The position numbers and the translations under genes are program-made. Positions 24,932-37,078 of a stretch of 64,000 nt of DNA are shown here, one piece after another; within the stretch, counting starts at the first letter, position 1; each line of letters starts with the position of its first letter. The stretch is taken from NCBI GenBank assembly GCA_013396755.1, contig VWZF01002259.1, positions 124,001 through 188,000 of the forward strand, read 5' to 3'. The notes under the pieces were generated by a model that did not search any database, was not told the origin of the DNA, and saw only the letters and a list, made by a program, of their open reading frames with translations. This DNA is from Sclerurus mexicanus (lineage: Eukaryota; Chordata; Aves; Passeriformes; Furnariidae).

Positions 24932-26845
24932 CTGTGTGCTAGCTTTCTAGCTACCTAGAAATCAGTTTGTGCTAGCTGAGGAACCAATCCACTAGCTGTA
25001 AAGTGCTTTGAAATCCTTCAGTAATGAGAACTATGAAATTGCACAGTAATATCTTCTAACACATTTTTTCTTAATTAGCTGCTAAAACTGTAGAGTTAGA
25101 TCTTCCCTCTAACTTCCCTCTAACCTTCCCTCCCCCCAAAGAAAAAAAAAATTCATGCAAAGTTAAACATTTTAACTGGCTTTGCCATTTAAACATAAAA
25201 TATGCTGTGTTCTCTCAGTCAAGAAAAAGTTCCTAGTTCATTGAATTTGCTTCATCTCTGCATTCCAACGATAATCAGTACAACAGTTATCATGCAATGG
25301 AGTCTGAAGACATTTCTGAGACAATAAATCAAAACAGAGCAGAGTGTTCAACTTCCACTTAATGAACATGATGACACTTATCTAGATGCAGGGAGTGATA
25401 CATTATAAGCTGCATGAGAAGTTTAAAACCTTCAGCAGGGCTATAGTACATATGCAAGGGAAAAAAATAAATACTAGAAATTCCAGAGCACTAAAAAGAA
25501 AGTTGTATTTAGATTCATCCTTTAGCTGTCAAAATTCATCCTACTGATTGTCCTACCAGTCAACAGAATGCATATTTCATACAAATCATGCATGAAAAGC
25601 AAAATACTTTGAAATATGTCACAGACCTATAGCACAGGAGTATTTCCTCTAGAGGCAGATGAGTACCCTTTAACTACAGCTCAGTTAATGACTTCTGTCA
25701 TTGTGCAAATGAATGAGGCCTCTTTAATGGTTCATTTTATTTATTTTCCCTTTTGAACACGAGCAATATAATTGTATTCTTTAATTAAACCTATTTTTAT
25801 TATATTTTGCATGCTTAAATAGAATATTTTTGTACTATGATGTACAGCCCTAAACACGCAAATAACACTTAACAGTAGAACAAACACCATGTTCATTCCT
25901 TGGCTCCTTTTAGTGGTCTTCCAGTGGAAGCTGTTTTATTTGCCCATGCTGCTGAAGACCTTCTAAACCTAGAGGTCCTTTAAGTCAGCAGTGAACTTTC
26001 ATTTCAATTGAAAAGTAATTGATGGTAATAATGGCCCAAAGATAAATTGTCCTTTCCAAGAGGTAATTTATTTCTGTGCAAGTGCGTAAGTCATTATAGA
26101 CGTAATACTACGTATATAATGAATCCCGGGCACTCAGCCTAAAATTGTACAGAAGCCCAAGCAACTGAAACAGCACAGCAAGATCTTAATTCTGAAGTAC
26201 TTTCTTAACAACATATCAGAACATACAGGACACTATGTGAGCATCTTCACCGAAAGCCATATAGGTATAATATATTGGTTCTTTATGTTCACTTACAAGC
26301 ATTTATTATATTTTTAAGCAAACTGTGCATTCCTTAATTGAAGTAACTTTTTTTTTTAACTGTAGTCTTTCAAAATCTTGCCCAGCCCTACTGATATTAA
26401 CTCTTAGAGCAATATTATCACAACAAACAAACTTTTTTAGTCTTTCATTTATTATTAAAGTATGAGGGTCTGCACATTATTTTTCTCTTCACTTTCTTTG
26501 AGTATTTTATAAATAAATCTGTTGGAATGTTGGAAGGAGTGTTAGCCTTTATCTAATGAATATTTATTGTATTAACTTCCAGAGGAAATGTTAAATGATC
26601 ACATTTGATATAATTAATTCAGACAACTAGTTCTCGTACTTCTTACTACTTCCCTGCCGTCTATGGTTATACACTCTTTAGCTGTGAACAACAGCTGTCT
26701 TCAAGTTTTGTTTCAAAGCCACCTACCATTATTGACTTTGTTTTAATTTTTCTAGACATTTTCACTCTAACCTTCATAAATTTATTGTGAATATGACAAG
26801 TCAGCTTGTGATGTAAAATTAAAAAATTACTAAAAATCCCCACTG

Positions 26846-26867
26846 CCCCCCCCCAAAAAAAAACCCC
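26846..26867. repeat. C9-A9-C4 homopolymer cluster
   Basis: Nine C, nine A and four C follow one another directly. It is low-complexity sequence with no associated element. Confidence 0.95.
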
Positions 26868-29800
26868 AACCAAACAAAGAAATAAACTACTGTCCTACTG
26901 TCTTCCACCTCTTGTTTATGTGTTATGTTACCTATGTTACTGGATTTATCAGATTTTAAAATCTTAGGTATATCTGATTTTCTCTAATTTGGAGAGATGA
27001 TAATCATCCTCTTACCATGTACCACTGCTGCCTGCAAAATCCCAGAAGTAGAACCTACAAAGGGCGTGACGTATTTCCAAACCTGAAAACTTTGTAAAAG
27101 TTTTGTAAAAGACCTTAGCAAGGCCATGAGATACAGACCAGATGGCAGAATCATCAAAGGAAACATTAGGCTTCTACATATATTAATTACTTGAGTTCAC
27201 CACTTTTAAGCATACTGGATATTTACAGTTTTTTCCTTTCTTTTCTGTGTTTTCCACCCAAATTCTTGGTGATTTTCAAATTACACAGCTTGATATACAC
27301 TGCATGTTAACTGTTTGGTGCATAAAGAATGATTGTTGGTATAAAATGGCAATTAGATTGAAATAGAGAGAAAGGACTTCAGTATCAAATGTGTTCTACT
27401 CACTTGGTTTGAATTTTGACTTTGGTTTTAGTATGTGAATTATAGAGAATTAATTATATATTCATGCTGAACATGACTTGATTTTTTCTCTTGTAACTAC
27501 GATGATTCCACTGGCTTACACTGCATCTCCTCTGGTCTGACCTCTCCCTGTACCACAAATTATTTGAGATTGCAGAAGCATTCTAGGGAAAGATTGTTAT
27601 ATGTTTACTCTATTTTTCCAATTCTTCACTACATCTTCATTTTTCATTATAGTTTGAAACAGGATACCAGACTAGGCAGAATTTTGATCTCACCTAGAAA
27701 GGCCATTTATTGGAAATCAAAAGACTATTCCATTTCCCTGAAGTGAAATTAATTCTCAAATCATTTTAAGGATATTATTAACTGTGAGCATTGTGGTGGT
27801 ATCTGTCCTGCAGTTCTCCACATCTCACATTAACAAAATATGACCTCTTCTGACAGCACTGTGGAGTGTTCATCTATTCGCTCTTGGAAAAGAATATTGC
27901 TACCTAGAGTTACATCCTCAGTCTGTGCAAATTATTATAGCTCAGTTGGAAATTAGTGCAACTATAGCAATTTATACCTGCTGAGCATCTGGCCCCTGGA
28001 GAGTGCTGGGGGAAAAAATCTAAAAAAAAAAAAAAGGTGAAAATCTTTACCGATGCCTCACATCTAATTTAGATTCTCATTTAAACCTTCTTGGCCAGCT
28101 TCTCTTCCAGTGCTAGTTCCCTGAAATTAATGGATTTTGGCCAACAGGGAGTTTGACATGTTATTTTTGGATCAGAAGTTCTTATTTTCCAAGAGAACAA
28201 AACATATTCTTCACATAGAAGCAACACTGGAAGATGTTTGAATTTATGGTAATTGCCAGGTTCGACAAAATAACCTGGTGATCAAGCCATGACTGGTTAT
28301 TGTTCAAACTTAATTACAATGCAGATCAGTTGCTCAGAATTCCTAATTCATGCTGGAAGCAACATGTTTCAGACATGGAGAACTTCCAAGTTGGCTTCTT
28401 CATCAACCAGAAGATTTTACCAGAGGTTTAATTCTAATTCTGAGAATAAAATAAAATAAAGGATATCAGAAGCCAGCTGCCTCTAGCATTGTCCTACACA
28501 TTACTGCTACTGTTCTCTTGTGATATTTGTCTGGGCTTCCGTTGAGATACAAGCATTTATTTAATTTTCTGAATAGAAGTTCTGTACAGATAGTGTTGAC
28601 TGCATGAAACAAGCCTGCAAAAGCAACATCAATCCTGGTCATCAAAGGACAAGACCTATTAGGTGCAAGTGAAACAAGCTATAGAAATGCTCTAAAGTTG
28701 CTTAGAAGTTCACAGTGAGATGTCAGAGAGACCATACACAAGGAAAGTGACATTTACATAGAGTTTTAAGACTTTTAAATCAAGAGAGAAGGCATTTTTT
28801 CTCAACATTTTGACTAAGTTCTTTGACATCCTGGATTCAAGTGCATTTCCTTAATCATAACTTATGTTGATACTACAGATGTTTCCTGATGACTTCTTAA
28901 TACAGTTATTGCTTTCTGCTGGACCCTAATATCCAGTTGAACTCTTGTGAATGCATGCTAGATCCACAATACTCCTGAATAGCTGTGATAGAAGGATTTT
29001 AGTATTTTATTTAGGCAGTACACAAGAGGGTCTCTATTGTTGTGATAAGCTGATTTCTTTTACACTTTTAATGAAAAATTAATTTTAGACAATTACTAAT
29101 GTGAACATGGAAGGTGTTTCCACCTTTCACAGATGTAATTTAAAAGAAGCTTTCCTTTCAAATTTTTTTAAGGGTGGAAGGAATGCCTCCCTTCCTTGTC
29201 TGTTCTTCACTTTCTATTGGGGAGAAGTTCCACTGAACAAGAGTGGAAGGCAAAACTACTGCAATTAAATGAAAAATGCCTACAAGGCTGAAACTTGTTT
29301 ATTTTGCAAAAATACCCTTCTGTAGCTTTCTTTCTACAAGTCTAAAAGAAATGATTAATTCAGAGGTGCAGCTTGTTGTGACTCAGCAAAACAATCAGCT
29401 GATGTTCTGATGCTTTTCTTTGAGAATCTTTGTTCTGCTGTTGATAAATAACATTAGTCACTTTTGATTTGTCAAATAATTTCAAGATTGAGGAAATCTA
29501 GAAACACTACTTATTTCAGACCAGCTATTTGTCTCCATGTAATTTTCCAATACATCCATGCTTCATGAGCTTTCTGTCCTATTCACACCAATTTCAGCAT
29601 CAAATCTCAAATCTGAGAGCTACCAGATCCTCCTGAGCAGCACGTGAAAGGTTCAGGTCATGGATGAAGGTTCTCTGGGTTTCTGTGTGTCTCTTTTAGT
29701 AGTATTGGAGGAAGATTAATACAATGAAAGATATTGAAAGGTCACTAAGGAATGCATATTCACTATTTCAATTAGAACACTATTAAAATTTAAGGATAAG

Positions 29801-32800
29801 GCTTCAAACCAAATGAAGTTATTTGTTGGATGCTACATAATTAAATTATGCAATGGGATATTGAGGAAACCAGGAACATAAGTTTCATAGGAATTAGAAA
29901 ATTTATGGAAGATGGGTCCAACAGTGACTATTAAATATGATGATCTAAGTATAAACTCTGTCACAGAAACTCACAAACTGCTGCAGGCTGGGGAAATATG
30001 CCAAAAAAATAATCCATCTGCTTCTGTTTTTCTTTTCCCTTTTTTCAAGAGGAAAAAAACCCCAAAACAATCTATACTGAATACTGTTACACTATAAAAA
30101 ATACTGCTAAGGGTGGGCAAATTTTCAAATAATTTGTCTTTTAGTGATTCATGATTAAATCTTACTGTGAATTTGAATTTCAGATGCATAAGCATGTCTT
30201 CTGTTTATCATACCTAAACCTTAAGTAAATGAAAAAACTATTTTATGCCAATCTTTTTTCCTAATTAGGTTACTAATTGTTGAAAATAGCATTGCATCAT
30301 AATGAGGTGTTTTTGCAATATTTCTTTTATGTGAAACTCCTTATGGGTTTGATAGAGTATTATTTACAAAGAGAATAAAATGTTAATTTTAAGTATCTAG
30401 TTTAGGACAGGATCCAAACCTGGAGAACTCACTGATAATCCCTGTAATTATTAAAATTAATGGAAGAATGACGTAACTTTCAAGAAAGCACATAGGTTAC
30501 ATGACACTCTTATGTTCATGAATGCAGAAACTGAACTACAAATGCAAATTATTTCTGGGAAAAAGACCTTTGAGTGGTAGGTGGGATTTTTTCTGAAACA
30601 AACCCTAGAACTTTTCCATGGGCCTGCGGAAGTGAGAGTAAGTTAGACTTTTGCAATTCATTCCTATCCTCTTTTTTTTTTTTAAGTCACAAAGAGATGT
30701 GTTGCACTAGATTTTGGCTTGGAAGAGATAGACTTTTTATTGGATGGTGTTAGACATTATGTGAAATGAAGGATAGCAACAGGAAAAAAAAAAAACAGGA
30801 CAGCAGGAGAAACAAGAAAAGAGACTAGGAGAATAGAAGAAAATAGAGAATGAGGAGGAAATTATGGCAGAGCTGCTCATATAAGTTCAAAGGTGTGAGT
30901 TCAAAGATGTCTAGAGTTTCACTGTAATGCAGTGAAGAAATGGAAGGAAAGACAGTGAACTGAGTCAATAAATCAACAATGTACTGACACCCTGGTTGAT
31001 GACAGCAACTCCAAAATAGATACTAAAATATTAAATGACAATTAGTTTATCTCCTAAGAAGGAAGATGCTTCCTGGAGTGAGAGGGCAAAGGCACTATCA
31101 AGAGTAATTTTGAGAGGTGAGATGGGAAGCTCCTTTCACATGTCTGCACCAAAGTTTTATAAAGGTAGCAATGAAAAAGGGATTCTGCTACTGATGAATT
31201 CTTTCAACAGTAAAAGGAGAGATACTGGGGAGATGAGTTGTTTCTTGGTACTCTAGTCCTGTTGGTGCAAGCTTTCTGAAAACATGCCGCTTGTAGACTT
31301 GCAGGCAGTACTTTTAACCTATGGACTTCCCAGGGGTGATCTCAATATTAGAAGTTGAAGTAAAATACGATTTATCATCAATTTTTTTGTCATTTTTCTT
31401 GATTCAATAATTTGGTTCATTATTTTTTTATAAATCTGGAAAATTTCAAGAGAAATAAAAAAAAATTGTTGAAAACTAAGTATAGTTGCTAAACACAATG
31501 CTGCACTAATTTGCTGCCTCATATTTAAATTCCAAACTCCTAATGTCAGGGGAATTAATGGCTAAAGATATCATAACGCATATGCTGAATACATTATAGA
31601 TGTAAGAGGATTATTCTGATCAACCAGATGGAAATGCATATTTCATCACAATACTACAGCCTTAACTCTGGCCCAAAATAAACAATGTTTTTCCATCAGT
31701 GATTTCAGTATGTAAACAGAACATAGCACACAACCCTGCTGAAAAAGAAACAGTTATGGCTGAGATTTTCAAAAGCAGTTAACATATCTGAGCAACCGTG
31801 TGACTCCCTGGAATTTGTAAAGTCCTTCCTAAAACCCCAATCTCCGTACACAGTGAACATGTTTAAAAGAAGAGGTAACTCTGAAATTTATCAGTTCCTA
31901 ACATTGCTTTTCTCTTAAAACCTCTAGGCTCTCTTCAGCTGAGCATTGCAGTTTGTATGGGCTGATACAGTATTACATTTTTGTTTTCACCTGCTGAGGT
32001 AGTATTTGAATGTTTAAGGCATACAACAGTTCCCTGAAAAAAGGCTGAGGTGCTATTTCTGGTTAATTGAGATAACCCTATTTATATATTATTAATTATG
32101 CCTGATCCTCTACTGCTATTCTTGTTTCTAAACGGTCACTTGTTAATATAACTATCCCCAAGTTCATCAGAAAATTGCAGAAACTTTTTTCCCAAAGCAA
32201 TTGTCTCCTGCACATTCCTGTCTGTTGAACGAATCTAAGACCCATGTATTACTGGGAAGGATTTCATAAGAATTTTTGTAAAGGATTTTTATTTAAAAAA
32301 AAAAAAATTGAAAAATAGACCAGTGAAGAGAATCAATTGGTAATGAAGATCTTTCCTTGTCTACAGTTTCATCAATTAGAATTTGTTTACTGTCTTTTCC
32401 ATTGTTGGTAAAAGGAGCCTCCCTTGCACTCGACACTTTGCCGTTAGATATTGAAGTTAGTTTAAATGCCAATATGTCAGAGCTGTTCTCTTACTCTCAG
32501 TGTTATTCAGAAAGGTTTGCAAGAGGATCCAGAAATAAGAATGGTCTATCTTCTTTTCAATTTAATGAAGTGACTTTATTCAACTGTTCTGGTTGAAAGT
32601 CAGACCATCTAGACTGGTGATATAAAGTTAATCATCCGGCATGTGGCTATTGAACAGATTTGGCAAAGTCTCAGCTTGAGTTCAGTAATAGCTTTTTGAT
32701 TATTCAGGTCCAACAGTAACAAAGTCATTGTATTATCAATGTTACTGCTTCCTGGTTCCTGTGGGTTTTGAAAACTATTCCTACAGAAAATGAGAGAGGA

Positions 32801-34595
32801 AAGTGTACATTGAAGTCATTCTACTGTCTCAGTTAGAAAAGAACATACTCTCAATTTACTATAATGAAGGAGTAATATTCTGTACACAGTGGTCTAATTA
32901 AGAACCTAGAAAAACACTTTGCCAAAACTTCTTCACAAACATGGGGGTGAGGATAAGAATGAGAGAGGGAAGACAAAAGTTGCTTCTTGGAATAGCATTC
33001 AAAAATGTAACAATTTTATGGAACACTAAAGTAATTATTATATGTGATATTAAAGACAGTGGATGGAATTAATTAGTTGTAATATTACAGTAATAATAAG
33101 GTCTTAAATTCCTGCAGCCAGCTGAACTGATGATTATGTACAAAACTCACTTTTCTCAGGAAAACTATCATCTTTGTGGATGCAATTGATGGTTTATCTA
33201 ATGCAGTATCATTCCTCTGGCCATAACCAGTAGCAGCTAGTTCAGAGGCAAGTACCAAACCACCTTAGTAGACAACTGTGGATTTCCATTTCAGGACATA
33301 TATCAAGGAGATTCACTGCTATCTCAGATATAAGGCTGGCTGTCCTTAAATATCAAATGGTGCAAATACACCTTTATTTTTAATCCTCTTATCCTTTCAG
33401 AATTAAGTAACACCCCAAGTGACACTTTATGGCAGGGATCATTACAGTCTGCTTCATAAGCAGTTGAGGAACTCTGAAGCAATTTGGAGAAATAAATGTT
33501 AACTGCTTGCTAATGCTGCTGGCTAGTTATGTTCTCAGCCAGTAGTCAAAGCTTATATCATGTCTTTCTGTACATTAACTTTGTAAGTGGAACTGGTAGT
33601 CACAAAAATCAGTACAATTCATTTTGCTCTCAGTCACTTGTGCCTTTACAGTATAAGATGCTTTAGTTATACTGTGCCATGCGCCAGCACATAGAGGGAC
33701 TGTCCTTAAAGACATTTCAGTTTTCCTCTGTGCTGAAAAATTAAGTCTATAGGTTTTCATGAGGTAACAGAAATAAAAATGCTGTCTTCTTCCTAGGCAG
33801 TCTTCAATTTCAGAAAAAAACTCAGCTCATTTACAGACCAAACCAGTGTGAAGAGTGTTTATTCCCACAGCTTCCCATTAGAATAACCAATGATCCCTCT
33901 GCAAAATGGAACTCCAGATAGTTTTTTCCATCTGTTACATTACCTCTCTCCTAGCCTTCATTTGTTACCATTTTCTGTATTTACTCCCACCCATGCCTAA
34001 ACTCTTTCAGCACTGTGAGATTGAAAACAAGGAACCAGAGGAGAGTTTTGGGATTTTCTGTCTCTCACTCTACAAGACCCAGAAACTGTTCCACCAGAAA
34101 TGGAACAATGGGGAATTTTAAGTTATTGTTACCATTTATTTGTATCAGCTTTCTGTTTCACAGATATCCTTTACAGGGAAGGGAAGAGGGGTGAAGTATA
34201 GGGAGGCGGAGAAACTGGAAGATACTTGATGATTATCTGGGATGAAACAGAAAAGAGGGGTGGTTACTGTGAGATGAATCATACCCCAGGGGCTTCACAA
34301 GCCTTTCTGTATGCTTCTAATACTCCTGGGCTGTAATTATCTCAGGATAGGTAAAAGAGGTATTTTTAGAAATGTCAATTTTCTTGATTTATTGGAATTT
34401 AAGAGCTCAGGCAGCAAACTCAGGTAGTGGGACTTAGCAGCCCTGTAAAGGTTGAGACACCAGCCATTTTGCAATAATAATATGAGGAAAGGAAGCTCTT
34501 GATTCCCCCATTCCAGGAAGGCCAGCAGACCTTCTGAGACATTGATTTGTGCCTAGTAAGTAGCTTTGATTTCCTTTTCTCTTTTTTTTTTGCTT

Positions 34596-34613
34596 TGTGT
34601 GTGTGTGTGTGTG
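34596..34613. repeat. (TG)9 microsatellite
   Basis: Nine uninterrupted TG units follow a T-rich run. An open frame crossing this site reads it as Cys-Val or Thr-His repeats, a sign of simple-repeat translation and not of a gene. Confidence 0.95.
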
Positions 34614-35152
34614 ATTTCCTCATTTGCCTTTCTGCAACCAACTCTTTAATCCTCAGAGCTCATACTGTCTCCAGTGCATCACTTGGAGGGATCCCCAGTG
34701 ACTCTTTAGCTGTGGATCTATATTACTCTGTTCCCATATCTCCTCAGGCTGCTCCAAAGTAAGCTTGTACTTTAAATCAAATCCCTTTATGTGTATTCTC
34801 TATCTGTTTGTTTGGTTTTTACTTGCATCCTCTGTGACTTTACATCCCCGAAACAACTGCTTCCTTGACCATTTTTTTGTTTGGTACCAGGCTGGGGGTG
34901 AGGTTGTATGGAAAGCAAAACAGCCAAGAACAGGCAATGGAATCTTAGCAGGGAGCTGCTAAGACTGGAACCTGTGCAAGTCACCAGTAACGCCTTTGCT
35001 GTGCACAGCTTTCATCGCACTTGTGCCCTCAATCTGTCCTGCTGCTATAAACCAACATGGGACTTGACAATTATTACATAATCTATTTACTGAGTTTCCC
35101 CTTATGTTCTGAAAAAAACCACTTGTTCCCAGAATGGACACACATATACAAT

Positions 35153-35170
35153 AAAAAAAAAAAAAAAAAA
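35153..35170. repeat. A18 homopolymer
   Basis: A run of about 18 adenines follows ACACATATACAAT. No retroposed gene body or flanking duplication was seen, so it is treated as a mononucleotide repeat. Confidence 0.9.
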
Positions 35171-35446
35171 GGCAATCCGGTATGTTGCAAAGTGTTGGAA
35201 TTACAGATTATGAGAAAAAAAATCTCTGTCCAGCAAATTACACAGTTATTGTGTCGCCATGTGCTGTAGAAAAGAGGTTTCTCTCTATTCATTGTTATAC
35301 ACAGGAGGTTCCACAGCAGAGAAGAGTATATAGCATTATTCCCTTGTTTCAGGTGCAATTAAGTTATTGTTCTGGGTTCCCTGCTGAGTGTGATCTTGAG
35401 CAAATCAGTCAGGGCTCGGATTCAACAAACATTTTGGTGCATTTAC

Positions 35447-36033
35447 TGCAGTGGTTTAATCCAGCCAACAACTCAGTGCCATGCAGCCACTCAATAACTC
35501 CTGTTCAGGGGTATGGGGGAGAGAATCAGAAGGGTAAAAGTGGGAAAGTTCGTGGACTGAGATGAAGACAGTTTAATAGGGAAAGAAAATGTCATGCATG
35601 CAAACAGAGCAAAACAAGGAATTCATTCACTACTTCCCACGGGCAGGCAAACATTCAGCCATCTCCATGAAAGCAGGGCTCTATCATGCGTAATGGTGAC
35701 TTGGGAAGACAAACACCATCATTCTGAACATCCCTCTCTGCCTCCTTCTTCTCCCAGCTTTACATGCTGAGCATGACACCATACGGTCTGGGATACCCCT
35801 TGGGTCAGTTGGGGTCAGCTGTCCTAGCTGTGTCCACTCCCAGTTCCATGTGCACCCCCAACTTCCTTGCTGGTGGGTGGGGTGAGAAGCACAAAAGGCC
35901 TTGACTGTGGAAACTGCTCAGCAGTAGTGAGAGCATTCCTATTCTATCAATGCTGTTTCCAGCACAAATTCAAAACACAGCACCATACCAGCTGCTATGA
36001 GGAAAATTAACTAACCTTGTGAAAACCAGTACA
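35447..36033 (-). mobile_element. Solo LTR, avian ERVL-like, same family as the LTR at 9.26 kb
   Basis: About 587 bp start TGCAGTGGTTTAATCCAGCC and end AAAACCAGTACA, parallel in order and length to the LTR at 9260-9848. Shared blocks include GGAGAGAATCAGAAGGGTAA, GACAGTTTAATAGGGAAAG (an inverted ATTAAA poly(A) signal at 35572-35577), ACTTGGGAAGACAAACACCA, TGCTGAGCATGACACCATA and CAAAAGGCCTTGAC. Flanking pentamers TTTAC (35442-35446) and CTTAT (36034-36038) agree at three of five bases, which would fit a decayed target duplication but is weak. No internal proviral genes are present. The 127-codon plus-strand frame at 35182-35565 ends inside it and is not considered a gene. Confidence 0.88.
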
Positions 36034-36560
36034 CTTATCAAGGAAGGTCTAATCATATACTTAATTGTTTTGCTGAAGTCATAATCCCTATGAGGTTAAA
36101 TAACAGAGCATCTTTTGATTTTTTTTTTCCAACATGATTTTATTAAAGACACTGACGTTGTTCTGGATGTGTTTCTTGTTAACAATGATCAGAATTTCAA
36201 ATCTGTTGGTTGTCTTTCAATTCACCTGGAAAAAACAGCAGGTTGCATTAGTTAATGCTGTCATACCAGTACTCAGATTTGCCTATACACCGTTAAACAT
36301 CCTTGTTTCAACTTCTAATCCTGTTCTTCCCCGAATCATTTTTGTTAGCAATATAAACAATGTCATTCCTTTTCAAACTGAGTTAATATTCTTTGATGAA
36401 AAATACGCATGAGAGTTATATGTCTTCCTTAGATCATAAGAATGTACATTTGTTTCTTTATTTTAAACTTATTTTATTTTAAATGTGGTCACCTGAAATA
36501 GGTACTTTGTGGAATATAGTGACTGTAGTATTTAGGAATTCACTGTCTCACTGTTTCAGG
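36034..36560. other. Spacer between two LTRs
   Basis: These 527 bp show no gag, pro, pol or env similarity in any frame, so the two LTRs do not enclose a provirus. A 92-codon plus-strand frame (36134-36412) has no recognised motif. Confidence 0.65.
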
Positions 36561-37078
36561 AGTCATGGTTACCTCCAGTCAGCAACTAAATACCATTTAG
36601 TTGCTTGTTTTCTCACAGATAATTGGGAAAAAAAATTAAAATTCACAGTTTGAAAAGAGAATAGTTTAATAATTGAAACAAAGTACATAATAACAGCAAC
36701 AGCAATAATCATAATAATGAAAAGGAGAGGGATTACTAAAGTCCAAAAGAAACTTTGCTCACTGCCCACTGACTGATGTCCAGTTCATCCCCCAGCAGTG
36801 CCCCCAGTTTATATAACGTGCATGGCATTCTATGGTATGGAACATCCCTTTAGCTGATTTGTGTCAGCTGTCCTGGCCATGTTCCCTCCTGTTTTCTTGT
36901 GCACCTGCTCACCGGCAGAACATGGGACACAGAAAAGTCCTTGACTTAGAGTATGCACTATTCATCAACAATTGAAACATTAGTGTGTTATCAACATTAT
37001 TCTCATACTAAATTTAAACCCCACAACAGTGTCCTATTTAAGAAGAAAATTAACTCTATCCCAGCTGAAACCAGGACA
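36561..37078 (-). mobile_element. LTR, second avian ERVL-like subtype
   Basis: On the minus strand the element starts TGTCCTGGTTTCAGCTGGGA, continues into TAGAGTTAATTTTCTTCTT, carries GGGATGTTCCATACCATAGA in U3, a TATA box TATATAAACT (plus coordinates 36806-36815), and an ATTAAA poly(A) signal (36665-36670). U5 is short and ends near AACCATGACT at 36561, where the final A of the expected CA end is changed. It differs from the 35447 copy in the region after the TATA box (CTGGACATCAGTCAGTGGGC). Flanks TCAGG and CCAAG match at three of five bases. It is a solo, mutated LTR. Confidence 0.85.

Larger units (their letters stand above)
24426..35446. other. 11-kb block without recognisable transposons
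   Basis: No CR1, LTR, exon or RNA gene is recognised in this longest transposon-free part of the window. It contains a perfect palindrome at 24906-24931, short homopolymers, and stretches rich in homeodomain-like AATTA/TAATT words around 25.69-26.14 kb that resemble conserved non-coding elements. Nothing here proves function. Confidence 0.6.

Noticed and set aside
34547..34762. 71-codon plus-strand frame with Cys-Val repeats
   Set aside because: It translates a T-rich run and the (TG)9 microsatellite.
35153..35170. Poly(A) tail of a processed pseudogene
   Set aside because: No gene-like body lies upstream in either direction and no flanking direct repeat is visible.
35182..35565. 127-codon plus-strand open frame
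   Set aside because: Its last third runs into the minus-strand LTR at 35447, and the first part shows no motif or splice context.
35447..37078. A complete provirus bounded by two LTRs
   Set aside because: The LTRs are of different subtypes and the 527-bp spacer has no retroviral coding similarity.
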